The notes beneath the pieces were generated by a model. The model did no database searches. It was not told where the DNA came from and saw only the letters and a list, made by a program, of their open reading frames with translations. From positions 1 through 34,352 of the forward strand of contig JAFGLL010000096.1 of assembly GCA_016928095.1 (NCBI GenBank): a stretch of DNA of 34,352 nucleotides, written 5' to 3'. Source of the DNA: Thermoplasmatota archaeon (lineage in GTDB: Archaea > Thermoplasmatota > Penumbrarchaeia > Penumbrarchaeales > Penumbrarchaeaceae). The number at the start of each line of letters is the position of its first letter. The first letter of the stretch is position 1. Shown piece after piece: positions 14,717 to 25,100 of the stretch. The translations under genes and the position numbers were made by a program.

Positions 14717-15573
14717 TTGTCCACCTCCATATCACCAATACGTGCAAATAAGCTTTCGATACCTGGAAGTTCGATGGTCAGGTACTGGCCCGGGTCACCC
14801 CAATCAGCAGGCGTCACAAAATCGAAATCCGAACCTTCCACCAATCCCTTCTCCGTGAGATAACCTTTAAGATAGTTGTACCAGGCGACCTCACCGATCC
14901 CGTTGACCTTTATGACAAGTTGCTCTGTGGGACCTATGTTCCGTTCAATATCGGAATAACCAGCCATCCTGATCTTCAACGGAACGGTTTCTATCCCCGA
15001 AATCTTCCATTGTTCACCTGCCATCCCGTAGAGGAACAGCTGCATGTTGTACCTGGAACCGGACTCCGAAACAGTGATATCCGGGTAGGAAGACATGACG
15101 TCGGTGCCAAGTTGCTCACGGACCACTCCGCCAGCAGTGAAATGATATTTCTGATCATGGAAGTAGTAATTGTTGGATTCAAAGGTAATGGCCCCGTTGA
15201 TGGAATTGAGGATATAATCCGTTGTACCCCTCACGATCAGGTCCATATGAAAGGTCGTAGGGTCAGGTGAATGTGTCAGGATACCTGAGGACCTTGCCAC
15301 GGTCAGGTATGGATTTCCGGGTGTGCCCATGGTCACCCGGTTCAGTATCATCGTGTTGGTATCCCTTGTGGTTATCAATGAGTTCATGGATGTCCTTATC
15401 CTCAGCATGGAATCCTCAACGTCGGTGACATGCTCCATATCATCCTCCCTTCCGATCCTGTCCCCGTACTGGATAAGATAATTGGAACCCACGGATAGCA
15501 GGATGGATATCATCAATACGGATGTCACCATGATGGCGTCTCCCCTATCGTTCAGACCCTTGAAGACCTTCAT
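14713..15573 (-). CDS. Pilin-like membrane protein B (DUF7289-like)
   Basis: The 286-aa product opens 'MKVFKGLNDRGDAIMVTSVLMISILLS': basic residues, then a hydrophobic helix (about 14-34). A membrane-proximal helix follows ('DDMEHVTDVEDSMLRIRTSMNSLI'), then a beta-rich outer domain. 'NGAITFESNNYYFHDQKYHFTAGGVVREQ' parallels 'GTILYRSDNLYVEDQDILLEGGAIIRDQ' in protein A, showing that the two are paralogues. It is coupled by ATGA overlaps to the giant gene upstream and protein A downstream, so all three should be made in fixed proportion. A role as minor subunit or tip/anchor partner of the giants is inferred. Confidence 0.65.
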   Translation of the reverse strand: MKVFKGLNDRGDAIMVTSVLMISILLSVGSNYLIQYGDRIGREDDMEHVTDVEDSMLRIRTSMNSLITTRDTNTMILNRVTMGTPGNPYLTVARSSGILTHSPDPTTFHMDLIVRGTTDYILNSINGAITFESNNYYFHDQKYHFTAGGVVREQLGTDVMSSYPDITVSESGSRYNMQLFLYGMAGEQWKISGIETVPLKIRMAGYSDIERNIGPTEQLVIKVNGIGEVAWYNYLKGYLTEKGLVEGSDFDFVTPADWGDPGQYLTIELPGIESLFARIGDMEVDK

Positions 15574-18500
15574 CGATCTGGCCCCCTGACCGTATTCCCT
15601 CTTCTGCTTCCCATGAGAATCAGTAGCAATGATGCAGCGGATATCAGCAGTAACAATGGCATCAGGTCCACCGTCCCATTCCGATATGAGGTTACCGATA
15701 CTAAAATATCTTCATCCTCTTGAGATCCCTCCACGGATCCCTGGTTCCCATCGGTCGATGGTCGAGAGAGATCGGCAGCACTGGCCATATCCCACTCGCA
15801 CGACCATGAACCTGATCTTGTTGATTCAAGGGATTCCCCGTACACCTTAACATCATCTATATACATACCCTTGAAATCAGCCTCCTCACAGTGTATCCCA
15901 TCTATATTGGTCACGATCCTGAAGCGGATCACGATCACGTTCCCGGTGTAACCGTTCAGGTTCATCGTCAAATGTGTTATTGATGATGCGGGGACCCAGT
16001 TACGGTCACCCTCATTTTCCATGATGCCCGTGAAGGATCGGTCGTCCTCCATATTATCCGATAAATCTCCCTCGGTCCCGCTCACCTTCCATGCAGCCCT
16101 GACACCGAAGTTCAGAGGTGACCAGGATTGACCATTGTCACGGGAGATCTCCACTCTGAACCCGTCGGGAGGTCTTCCGTCCTGAATTTGGATGTTGAAA
16201 CGGGTATAGAACTCCATATAGACATACTTCGCATTGGTCAGATCTATAGGTCTCGTATACAGCGAGTTGTCGATCCCGTCATGGAAGTCGTCGCTCAAGG
16301 TAACCCCGCCCGCAAACCAGGCATTGGTCCCGCTGTGCGTCGTTCCAGCCGAAATAGACCCTTGCACCAACCTCCATGTGTCAAGCGAGCCAGCGGTCAC
16401 CGGCACCTCATCGGCCCGGGACACAACGACCTTGACATCATCGAGCCACCACCCATCTCCCGTTCCTCCTCCATATTGGATGTAAAAGAACCTTATCTTG
16501 ACCTGGTCCCGCAAACCTTCAGGGACGTTCTTCAGGATATCGAATTGAGCGACCTCCCATGAAAAGGACCCTTTCGCGCTCCTTCCATTGTAGGCCCAGG
16601 TGATGGAGTTGCCAAACGAATCCTTCCTCTCATATCCGGGATAAAGGCTTCCCGTATAGAAACCATTGAGCGGGGTGATGTACTTCCAGTCCCAATCGTT
16701 GGTAGGATCCCCATCCAGGTTCGTGTCCACCAGCGGGTCCCTGTACCCAACCATGACATAACCCCCGTTTGCACCGTCCACCATGTTGTATTTGTGCCAG
16801 AATGAGAGGACCGAGGTCCCGGCACTTGAAATGTCGAACTCGGGGGTGACGGTCCATTTATTCTCATTCGGGACCTCCTCCTGGCGGGTGGGCTCCGATC
16901 CCCTTGTCTGTTCCTGGGGTTTTGCCAATAGCTTCCCGATCTCTTCGAATATCAACTTCAGCTGATCGGCGGTGGGCGCGTAGAAATACTGGGCGTCTGA
17001 GGTGGTCGCGATCCTCCACAGATTGTATTCCAGTGTGCCTGATTCGAGGCAGCGGGTTCCGGTGCAGACCGCGTTCGTATAATCGAGCTTGTGATCGCCG
17101 TAACCGCTGAGGGGATTCGTTTTTATCTCCGGAAGGTAAGGAGGTTCGTGATGCTCCAGACCCAGACCGATCGTATAGATGGGTATGTCGGAATTTAAAA
17201 GGCCGTACCTGTACCGGTCAACGGAACCCGTTGAAAGAGCATACATCCAGTAAGTGCTCGTCGAGGGGGAAGCCCAATTCAGGGTGTATTTCCCCACATG
17301 GTCCTTATAATACTGCTCTCCGCTTGCCATATCTCCCCAGGGCGCCCAGTAGGTAGAACCTGCCTCGACCTTTGCATCAGCGGTAAGGATCGAAAGACCT
17401 GCTTTGTCCGAAGCCTGCAGGTCCATGCCGTCGGAGAGAACGATCACGACCGGGTCGAGTTCCGGATAGTAAGTGGACCAGTAAAGCGTATCCTTGTAAG
17501 CTTCGCCGATGCAGTCCCAGAGAATTGTGGTTCCCGCATTGTTGTTCATGGTCTCGATCTCGGCCCTGACCTTTTCACGGCCGGACGACCCGCCGAAGTC
17601 ATCACCGATCCTCACGGGATCCCTTGTTACCTTTGTCTGGATCCCTCCCTCCGATGTCCCTCTGTCCGTGGGTCCCGAAAATCTCCTCTCAGCATTCCCC
17701 TGGAAATCCCAGATGGAAACGACGACAGAATCATTGGAAAGCTCGTTCAGCAGAACAAGAGCAGCGTCCTTTGCCATGTCCAGCCAGGTCTTGTCCGCAT
17801 CCTCCGATGAACTCCTCTCTCTCATAGAAGCCGAATCGTCGATCACGAAACTTATCAGGACATCCGCATTTCCCTTAACCTCCCCGGTGGTTTCCTCAAG
17901 CTGGTAGGAATAAGGTGCACTCTTGTAGGTATCGCTGACCGTTTTGAGCCCGTGGCTCATTTCTGTATCCCAGGAACTGAGAACATTGGTTTGAGGATCA
18001 TCGTCCATGGGATCGAAAAAATCCAGAGGATTCTCTCCGTTGATCATGGCCACCAGTGAATCGTGTTCGAAGTTCTCATATCCTCCGCCCTCCATGTCAT
18101 CCCAGAAGAAGTAAACCTCGATGGTCCTGGTAACCACATTATTCCATACATCGAAGAACTCGTCGCAGGCATCGAACCAGTCTATCACAACCTTGATCGT
18201 CCTGGTCCCTGCATACTGTGGCTCCCATATCGCTTCGATGGTCATCTGCCTCATCGGGTCAACGAATATGTACCTGGAACTGAAGAGCGTCCCACCGTCC
18301 AGGAACCTCACTGTACCCCATCCTGACTCGCCACCTATGTTCGCCAGCTTCAATGTCACCAGATATGTATTTCCGATCGACGGATGGTCGTGGTCTATCT
18401 CAAGAAGCATGTTGCGGGATACCAATTCCGGTGCCTCGATGGGTGTATCGAACCACTTCAGTGAGAGGAAAACCACCTCCTCCAATGGGTATTCAAGGTC

Positions 18501-21500
18501 CGGCGTTCCAAGATCCGGATCACTGGGTGATCCTGCAAGCTCATCCATGTTCCATGAATGGAAAATGGTCCTAAAGTAATCGCCCACAACTTCATCATGA
18601 TCATAATGGTGCCAGTGCTGCGATGAGGCAATGGGACCCGCACTGGCATCGTCCGTTCTGAATGCGCTTTTAACGGTAGAATCATCAGGAGAATAGGTAG
18701 TTATTGGCTGGAAGATGAACTCTCCATCACCGGCCAAATCCGATGAACCCAGTTCCAGACCCATGTAGACCTCGGGCCCGAAGACACCCGTTCTCTCTCC
18801 CCATAATGAATTTCTCTCCAATTGTTCCGGAGAGGCCGATAACGGTTCCACCCCGAGATAATCTCTCAGGAACCCGTGATTCGATGTTGTCAGATCCGGA
18901 TCCGAGATCAAGTGGTCCCCTGCCCCCGAGACATCCTCAAGCAGATACCTTCCGGTGAGCATCAGGTTCTCGTTATGATCGCTTCCCAGGAATAACGCCT
19001 CTTCGTAAATACCGTTCAGGTATTTTGCAAGGTTCAGAATGTCCGGATCGGTCAGTGTTTCCATATCATGGTCAGCCAGACTACCGGAATCACCGGTGAC
19101 CCATATAACCGAATTGTATCTCTTCAGCTCTTCTACGGTCGGACCGGACCCGAACACCCAAGCGCTGGTATCGTAATAGTTCTCTGTCGTGATCACATAA
19201 TGATCGAAACCCATGAGTTGAAGTGATCTGACAATTGCCTGCGACGGTTCTCCCGATGGATAGGGTATGGCCACATCGTCACCCTCCTCCCCGGCCAGTA
19301 CCTGATCCTCCACCCTGAAATTATCTATAGAGCCATCATCATCCACCACCAGAATGTTGTTCTGTGCAATGAATGACGCAAGAGTGGTCGTGGAATAGGA
19401 GATGTCGTTGTTGTCCTCGTTTATCTCATCGACCAGATCGTAAGGGTCCACCATTACCTCGAAATTGTAAAGACCGGACCCAAGGGCAAGCCACAACTTG
19501 TATCTGGTCTCCTCGCCACCCGAACCCCTGACGGAAGATATATCCACCGGATTGTCATCATCGGTCTTATCGCTCTTCCCTTCTGGCCATTCCTCCGAAG
19601 GTCTCGGGTCCGGTATATTGGGGGTTACCAGGAGCTTCTTCCCGTTCGGACCTATGACAGAGAATATCAAGGTAGTGGATTCTTCCTGATATCCATTGTT
19701 CCTGATGGTCACTTCGATCTCTATGGTGTCCAGGTACTTTGGGACGATCTCCTCGTTGTCGATCGGGTCTCTGTGCCAGTTACCATCTTCATCCTGTGAA
19801 AGGAGCAGGAGTTCCATCTTCGTCACCGCAAGATCCCTTCCCGTCTGTATCTCCCAATCCATCCATTTCATGACCCTGGCGATAATGTCTATCTTCTGGT
19901 TGAGATATCTTGTCTGGGTGATGTCCCAGGCCATGACCACGGCCCGGTACTGCGGTTCTGTCTTGATATCATCGACCTCTGACCAGGCCCGTATCGTATT
20001 CACATATCCGGTTCCTATCTCATCTTGGTATGACAATACACCCAGGGGACGGTCAAAATATGGCGACATGTCCTTTTCAATGACATCGATCCTCGGGTAA
20101 AAGAGTGTGGACAGACCATTTCCTTCCGCCAACTCATTGAGAAGTATATTGTAGGTCCCCTCCTCGACCTCCGTTATCCCGCCCGGGAGACCATCAATTC
20201 CTATCACCCGGTTCGACTCTGCCAACGGAAGGTCCACACCCGGTATTATCCTCTTGATACCAAGGTAATTGTGAACGAAATTCGACGCATCCGTGAATTC
20301 GCTCTTCCCCTCCCAGAAGGGATCCGGTTCATTCGCAACCTTTTCGATACCGTCATATTGGAAATACTGTATCAGACTGTCTATCGGGTTTGCCCCCACC
20401 AGCAGGAAATAGCCGTTGCTGTCCATGTACTTCATTATCTCCTGTATATTGCCACCGTATGACCCCTCCGGAGTGTTGGAGAGTGCATCCTTTCTGTAAC
20501 CAGTCACCCAGATGACGATGTCGAAATCCTCCATTGCCGGGGTGGGAACATTGCTCCGATCATATGTGTAGGCTGGTGCATCCCTGTCACCGTATTGATC
20601 GCTGACCTGCTGGGCGATAACTGTCGAATCGACGTTTATCCCCGCACCTATCAGAGATTCCATTACACTGCTCGTCATATCCTTCGAGGCGGTCTTTTCA
20701 CCATCGTTATCGACAAGGAGAACACGGGGGAAGACCTGAATCATACCAAGACCGATGTTATCATTTCCGTCCATTACATCCCCCTCGGAGGGCAGGATCC
20801 CGACAGGCTCATCATAACCGTCGAAGGCATTGACAACTGCATATACGGTCTGGGTCCCGCCGGGAAGGTCCGATCTTGCCACAAGGTCCAGATCGATGAA
20901 CAAGTAGGCACCTGGAAGTATCTCCAGGTTGGGGATGATGCAGGTCGGGAATACCCGGTCATCCTGCAGAAGAGTATCATCGTGGTCCATCCTCCATGCC
21001 TCGTCCAACCCTTGATCATCCATCCTCCAGTCATAGACCTGGACACCCTTTTCCTCTCCAATGTCGATGGTCCTCTGGGCCGGAGCGTAGAGTGATACCA
21101 CAAGATGGACGCCCATATCCTTGGTTATCATCTCGGATCCGGAGTTCTGGACCACGATCGTGACAGTTACCCTGTCACCTCTTTTTGGATTGTAATCGGA
21201 AAAATAGACATCGTATATGCCCGGGTCCGGACCGGGTACCTGTTCGGGGTTAATATCCTTATCAACCCGGTATTTTCGTGTGACGATATTATTCCTGTAA
21301 TCCCTCTCACCACCTTCGAACGGGAGCACCATGACCTTCAATTCATGGTCGCCCAGTGTCCTAGGGGTCTGTTTTGCCTCGTCCAAGGTGAGTACGATCT
21401 CCAGTGTGTGGTCTTCACCAAGGATCTGGTATCCATCGTCGTCATCCTCGATCGCCACTCCCATTTCATCCCTGTGGGTGTAAGAGAGGCCAGTTATCTT

Positions 21501-22157
21501 GAGCACATCCAGATCATCACGGATCTGAGTGTTGGATATCGTTGTATCGCTATCAGGTACTATCCATGGAACTGACATGGCATCACCGATGTTCTTGACC
21601 TCCAGGGTGATGATGCATTTCCCATAGTCCAGGATATATCCCGTCACACTTATACCCGGCCGATGAATGGATAACCGTGTCACTGCAAGGTCCGGGGTCC
21701 CATCCGGGATCATCGATTTTGTGAGCTCGTTATTCAGCACGACCGTTCTCACACCGTCCTGCTTGACCGTGGTTACGATGATCGTGAGTTGAAGACCTGA
21801 CCCGTAAAGAGGAAGATCTATCGAATCACCATTGTCCCATGAATCGTCCGTCCTGCCATTGGCAGGATCATAATATTTATAGGACCAGGAAGTGGTCCCG
21901 TCGTTTATTGTTATCTCCGTCTCCGCTCCGGTCAACGTGTCCCCGCCCCGGTGTGTGATCGTGAGGATCTCACCTCTCAGTGATGCAAAAAGATCAACGT
22001 AGAGGCCTTCCTCCATATCCTGTATCTGTGAGGTCCATAATGCCATACCACCGACCATCATCAAGGAGATACCAAGAAGAAGGATGGTGCCTACCACTTC
22101 CGATACTCCATGGAGGGTCCTTTTTCCGTCATCTCTTCCACCTAAGAATTTTTTCAA
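15570..22157 (-). CDS. Giant pilin-anchored surface protein 1 (CARDB, VWA, jelly-roll domains)
   Basis: The 2195-aa product is exported. It has a class III (type IV pilin) signal with 'LHGVSEVVGTILLLG' and pilin head (1-150), CARDB-like domains at about 150-300, 310-450, 775-925 and 1240-1350, and two 'VDxD...IVIWVTG' GATase-like domains at 477-592 and 932-1026. A VWA domain spans about 1430-1700 with complete MIDAS (DDSAS, T in 'TTILWD', 'LSDG'). Two jelly-roll/MAM-like modules lie at 1765-1912 and 1922-2106, and a C-terminal membrane helix with basic tail at 2166-2190. The start is TTG, preceded by a strong GGGGGTG site that overlaps the end of the upstream gene; there is no in-frame ATG before the pilin segment. 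Adhesion or assembly into a surface filament or sheath is inferred. Domain edges are approximate. Confidence 0.8.
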   Translation of the reverse strand: MKKFLGGRDDGKRTLHGVSEVVGTILLLGISLMMVGGMALWTSQIQDMEEGLYVDLFASLRGEILTITHRGGDTLTGAETEITINDGTTSWSYKYYDPANGRTDDSWDNGDSIDLPLYGSGLQLTIIVTTVKQDGVRTVVLNNELTKSMIPDGTPDLAVTRLSIHRPGISVTGYILDYGKCIITLEVKNIGDAMSVPWIVPDSDTTISNTQIRDDLDVLKITGLSYTHRDEMGVAIEDDDDGYQILGEDHTLEIVLTLDEAKQTPRTLGDHELKVMVLPFEGGERDYRNNIVTRKYRVDKDINPEQVPGPDPGIYDVYFSDYNPKRGDRVTVTIVVQNSGSEMITKDMGVHLVVSLYAPAQRTIDIGEEKGVQVYDWRMDDQGLDEAWRMDHDDTLLQDDRVFPTCIIPNLEILPGAYLFIDLDLVARSDLPGGTQTVYAVVNAFDGYDEPVGILPSEGDVMDGNDNIGLGMIQVFPRVLLVDNDGEKTASKDMTSSVMESLIGAGINVDSTVIAQQVSDQYGDRDAPAYTYDRSNVPTPAMEDFDIVIWVTGYRKDALSNTPEGSYGGNIQEIMKYMDSNGYFLLVGANPIDSLIQYFQYDGIEKVANEPDPFWEGKSEFTDASNFVHNYLGIKRIIPGVDLPLAESNRVIGIDGLPGGITEVEEGTYNILLNELAEGNGLSTLFYPRIDVIEKDMSPYFDRPLGVLSYQDEIGTGYVNTIRAWSEVDDIKTEPQYRAVVMAWDITQTRYLNQKIDIIARVMKWMDWEIQTGRDLAVTKMELLLLSQDEDGNWHRDPIDNEEIVPKYLDTIEIEVTIRNNGYQEESTTLIFSVIGPNGKKLLVTPNIPDPRPSEEWPEGKSDKTDDDNPVDISSVRGSGGEETRYKLWLALGSGLYNFEVMVDPYDLVDEINEDNNDISYSTTTLASFIAQNNILVVDDDGSIDNFRVEDQVLAGEEGDDVAIPYPSGEPSQAIVRSLQLMGFDHYVITTENYYDTSAWVFGSGPTVEELKRYNSVIWVTGDSGSLADHDMETLTDPDILNLAKYLNGIYEEALFLGSDHNENLMLTGRYLLEDVSGAGDHLISDPDLTTSNHGFLRDYLGVEPLSASPEQLERNSLWGERTGVFGPEVYMGLELGSSDLAGDGEFIFQPITTYSPDDSTVKSAFRTDDASAGPIASSQHWHHYDHDEVVGDYFRTIFHSWNMDELAGSPSDPDLGTPDLEYPLEEVVFLSLKWFDTPIEAPELVSRNMLLEIDHDHPSIGNTYLVTLKLANIGGESGWGTVRFLDGGTLFSSRYIFVDPMRQMTIEAIWEPQYAGTRTIKVVIDWFDACDEFFDVWNNVVTRTIEVYFFWDDMEGGGYENFEHDSLVAMINGENPLDFFDPMDDDPQTNVLSSWDTEMSHGLKTVSDTYKSAPYSYQLEETTGEVKGNADVLISFVIDDSASMRERSSSEDADKTWLDMAKDAALVLLNELSNDSVVVSIWDFQGNAERRFSGPTDRGTSEGGIQTKVTRDPVRIGDDFGGSSGREKVRAEIETMNNNAGTTILWDCIGEAYKDTLYWSTYYPELDPVVIVLSDGMDLQASDKAGLSILTADAKVEAGSTYWAPWGDMASGEQYYKDHVGKYTLNWASPSTSTYWMYALSTGSVDRYRYGLLNSDIPIYTIGLGLEHHEPPYLPEIKTNPLSGYGDHKLDYTNAVCTGTRCLESGTLEYNLWRIATTSDAQYFYAPTADQLKLIFEEIGKLLAKPQEQTRGSEPTRQEEVPNENKWTVTPEFDISSAGTSVLSFWHKYNMVDGANGGYVMVGYRDPLVDTNLDGDPTNDWDWKYITPLNGFYTGSLYPGYERKDSFGNSITWAYNGRSAKGSFSWEVAQFDILKNVPEGLRDQVKIRFFYIQYGGGTGDGWWLDDVKVVVSRADEVPVTAGSLDTWRLVQGSISAGTTHSGTNAWFAGGVTLSDDFHDGIDNSLYTRPIDLTNAKYVYMEFYTRFNIQIQDGRPPDGFRVEISRDNGQSWSPLNFGVRAAWKVSGTEGDLSDNMEDDRSFTGIMENEGDRNWVPASSITHLTMNLNGYTGNVIVIRFRIVTNIDGIHCEEADFKGMYIDDVKVYGESLESTRSGSWSCEWDMASAADLSRPSTDGNQGSVEGSQEDEDILVSVTSYRNGTVDLMPLLLLISAASLLLILMGSRRGNTVRGPDR

Positions 22158-22170
22158 GTGAGCACCCCCT

Positions 22171-25100
22171 TCAAGGTATCCCCCTTCTTCGTGATACGGC
22201 CAAAAAAGCCATAGGGGCAGCGATCAACAGAGATGACAATATCCAGGGAATTGCGTCATTTCTTCCTTCTACGTCCGTTCTGCATTCGGGCGCATCCAGG
22301 TCATCCCCGGTCAGGATATCGTCCGTTCCGCTCGTATATGGCTTTCCATCGTTTTTTGGATCGACAAATTCCCGGAACATATCCGGAACTGCAGGATCCC
22401 CCTCTTCCTGGATGTCCCCGGAGGTATCGACATCCGTTCCGCCCCTTGTGGAAGATAAGGAGGTCCCGCATATGAACACATCATCGATGTAAATCCCCAT
22501 ATCCTTGGTATTGTCAGCATAGTGCGTCAGGTCAGTGTTGGTGACCAATCTGAACCTGATGTTGATCACGTTACCTATGAAAGCAGCAAGGTCGGTGTTC
22601 AATCGGGTCAATGTACTTGAATGGACCCAGTTCTTACCTTTGCCTTCGAGGTCCAGACCAGTATAGGACTTGCTATCGATGATCCCATCCTCGTTATCAT
22701 CTCCCGTACCGGAAACCCCCCAGGCAGCCCTGACACCCAGGTTCAAGGGGACCCATGTCTGTTTGTTATCCGTTGAGACCTCCACCCTGAAACCATCCGG
22801 AGGTCTCCCTGATCCAGTATCGATATTGAACCGGAACCTGGCCTCGAGTATGGCCGTTCTTGCATTTGTGAGGTCGATCTGCCGCGTATAGAGCGAGTTG
22901 TCAACACCTGACATGAGGTCCCCTCCGACATTGACATCACCCACCCACCATGCATGGGTACCGCTGTATGTGGTACCTGTAATGATTGAGCCCACCTGCA
23001 GTCTCCATCCGTCCGTGGAAGAGCCCTTGTTCGTGTTCTCATCATCAGTGGATATCTTGATGGACATGTCGTCGATCATCCATCCATAACCTGTTCCGCC
23101 GTCGAGATATTTGTAGAGGAAGCGCACCCTGATCTCATTGCCGGTATAACCGTCAAGGTTGACCGAGACATGGTCCCACCCCAGGGTACCACCTCCGGAC
23201 ATGCCGTTGTAACACCATCTCATGTCCCCGCCGAGCCCATCCTTTAGACCGACAGTACCCCAAGCGTCCACAAGAAAGTTACCCGTATAAGGCTGGTCGG
23301 GCTGAATGTATTCCCAGACCCATTGTATTCCATTGTAGGTCCCGACCTGGATCACTCCTCCGTTTGCTCCGACCTTCATGTTGTATTTATTCTTGAATGT
23401 CATCCAGGCCGAATCTGCATAGGTGAGATCTATCGTATTGGTCTCCATCCATTTGTCGCCGGGGATCTCATTTCCGTCGGTCCATGGGCCGGCAGCCCTT
23501 GTCGGTTCCTCCCCCCTTGTGGACGCCTCTGCTTCGGCCTCTACATGTAGGAATATGTCTCGGAATATCGTGTCCAAAGAGCTCGAATCTGGAGCGTAAT
23601 GATACTGGGCCCCGGATGTCTCGGCGATCTGCCAGAGATCGTACTCGCTGGTGAACGGGTAATAGAGTCCTATACCTGGTGATTCCGGGTCTTCCTCGTG
23701 TGGGTCGATCCCCAGACCCACGGTGAATACCGGGATGGGTGCATGGATCAAACCGGTCCTTGTATGATCATTCAGGTCCAGCCATGCTCCTGTCAATGGA
23801 ACGGAATCCCCGCCCACTCTCCATATATCATGCCCGGAATTAGTATCCTGATCTACGTAGGTAGTGTCACTATCTCCCCATTTTGATCCTGTATCAACAC
23901 CCCATGTGTGATCCAAATATGTTGTCCCCGGCTCCGATCCCGGGCAATAATCATCACTTCCATCCTCTCTTCCATTGGATCCAATATCATCTCCGGCCGT
24001 CAAGGTAATTGCAGCGATGTAGACCTCTCCGGCCCTCTTGTTCTCTTCCGCATAACTGATGGTCGCACCTATGGAGTCCCATAGAGGGGTAAAACCGGTA
24101 GCGGTCAAACTATCTATAAGGTCCATTGTAGATGCCCGGTTCGGATCGGTCATATACGTGAATGTCTGCCTTACCATTGGATCCGGGTTCGATGAGTCTG
24201 TATTGAAAGTGAAGATTGCGAGCCTGTCGTCCGGTGCAAGGAGGTCAACTATGTTCTTCGCGGCTATCTTCATGTCAGCAATGGGATTACCTGACATGGA
24301 CACGGAGGTATCAAGCATCATTACAAGATCGATATCCTTCCTGGTCGTTCCTGCAAGGTTCGGTTCATACATATAGAAGGAATTCGGAGAACTGTAGAAC
24401 TCTCCCTGGACCACCGTGTTCTCGACTTCCGTGTTCACATGGAACCCGTTCATTGAACTCCATTCGTCCTCTATATTCGTATAGGTGGGTTCTGCCATGT
24501 AATCAAGTGTTCCCTCCCCGTTTATCATCTGTATAGTGGAATCGTGGTCCCAGTTGCCATCACCAGATTCCATATCATCCCAGAAGAAATATACCTCGAT
24601 GACCATCGACGGAACGTTGTTGAGAACATCGAACACCTCAAGGGCATCGTTGTATTTGTCTATCCAGATCGTGATGGTCCGCTCTCCAGCATAAAGGGGT
24701 TTCCAGATAGCCTCGATGGTGGTCGTGGTATCCGGGTTCAGATAGATGTTCTCGGACTGGAACAGGGTATTCCCATCCGTGAACCTGACGGTCCCTCCTC
24801 CGGACGCGCCACCGATGTTCGCCACCCTTGTATGGATAACGTATGAATTCCCTATGACGGGGGTCAAGATGTTACTTTCGACTTCCGTACTCTCTCGTTC
24901 CAACCCTATATCGCATGACCTTCCCACCAGTTCAGGCTCGTCCTCGGGTGTTTCGAACCAGTGAAGCGGAAGATATAGCAATTCCATCAACGGGGTTTCG
25001 TCCGATGTCCAGGAGGACCGGGTGAGCTCCCATGAATGAAGGACCACACGGAAGTTCTTATCGTCAAGGACATCGTCAGGTGTGATGTCGGTATCATCGT

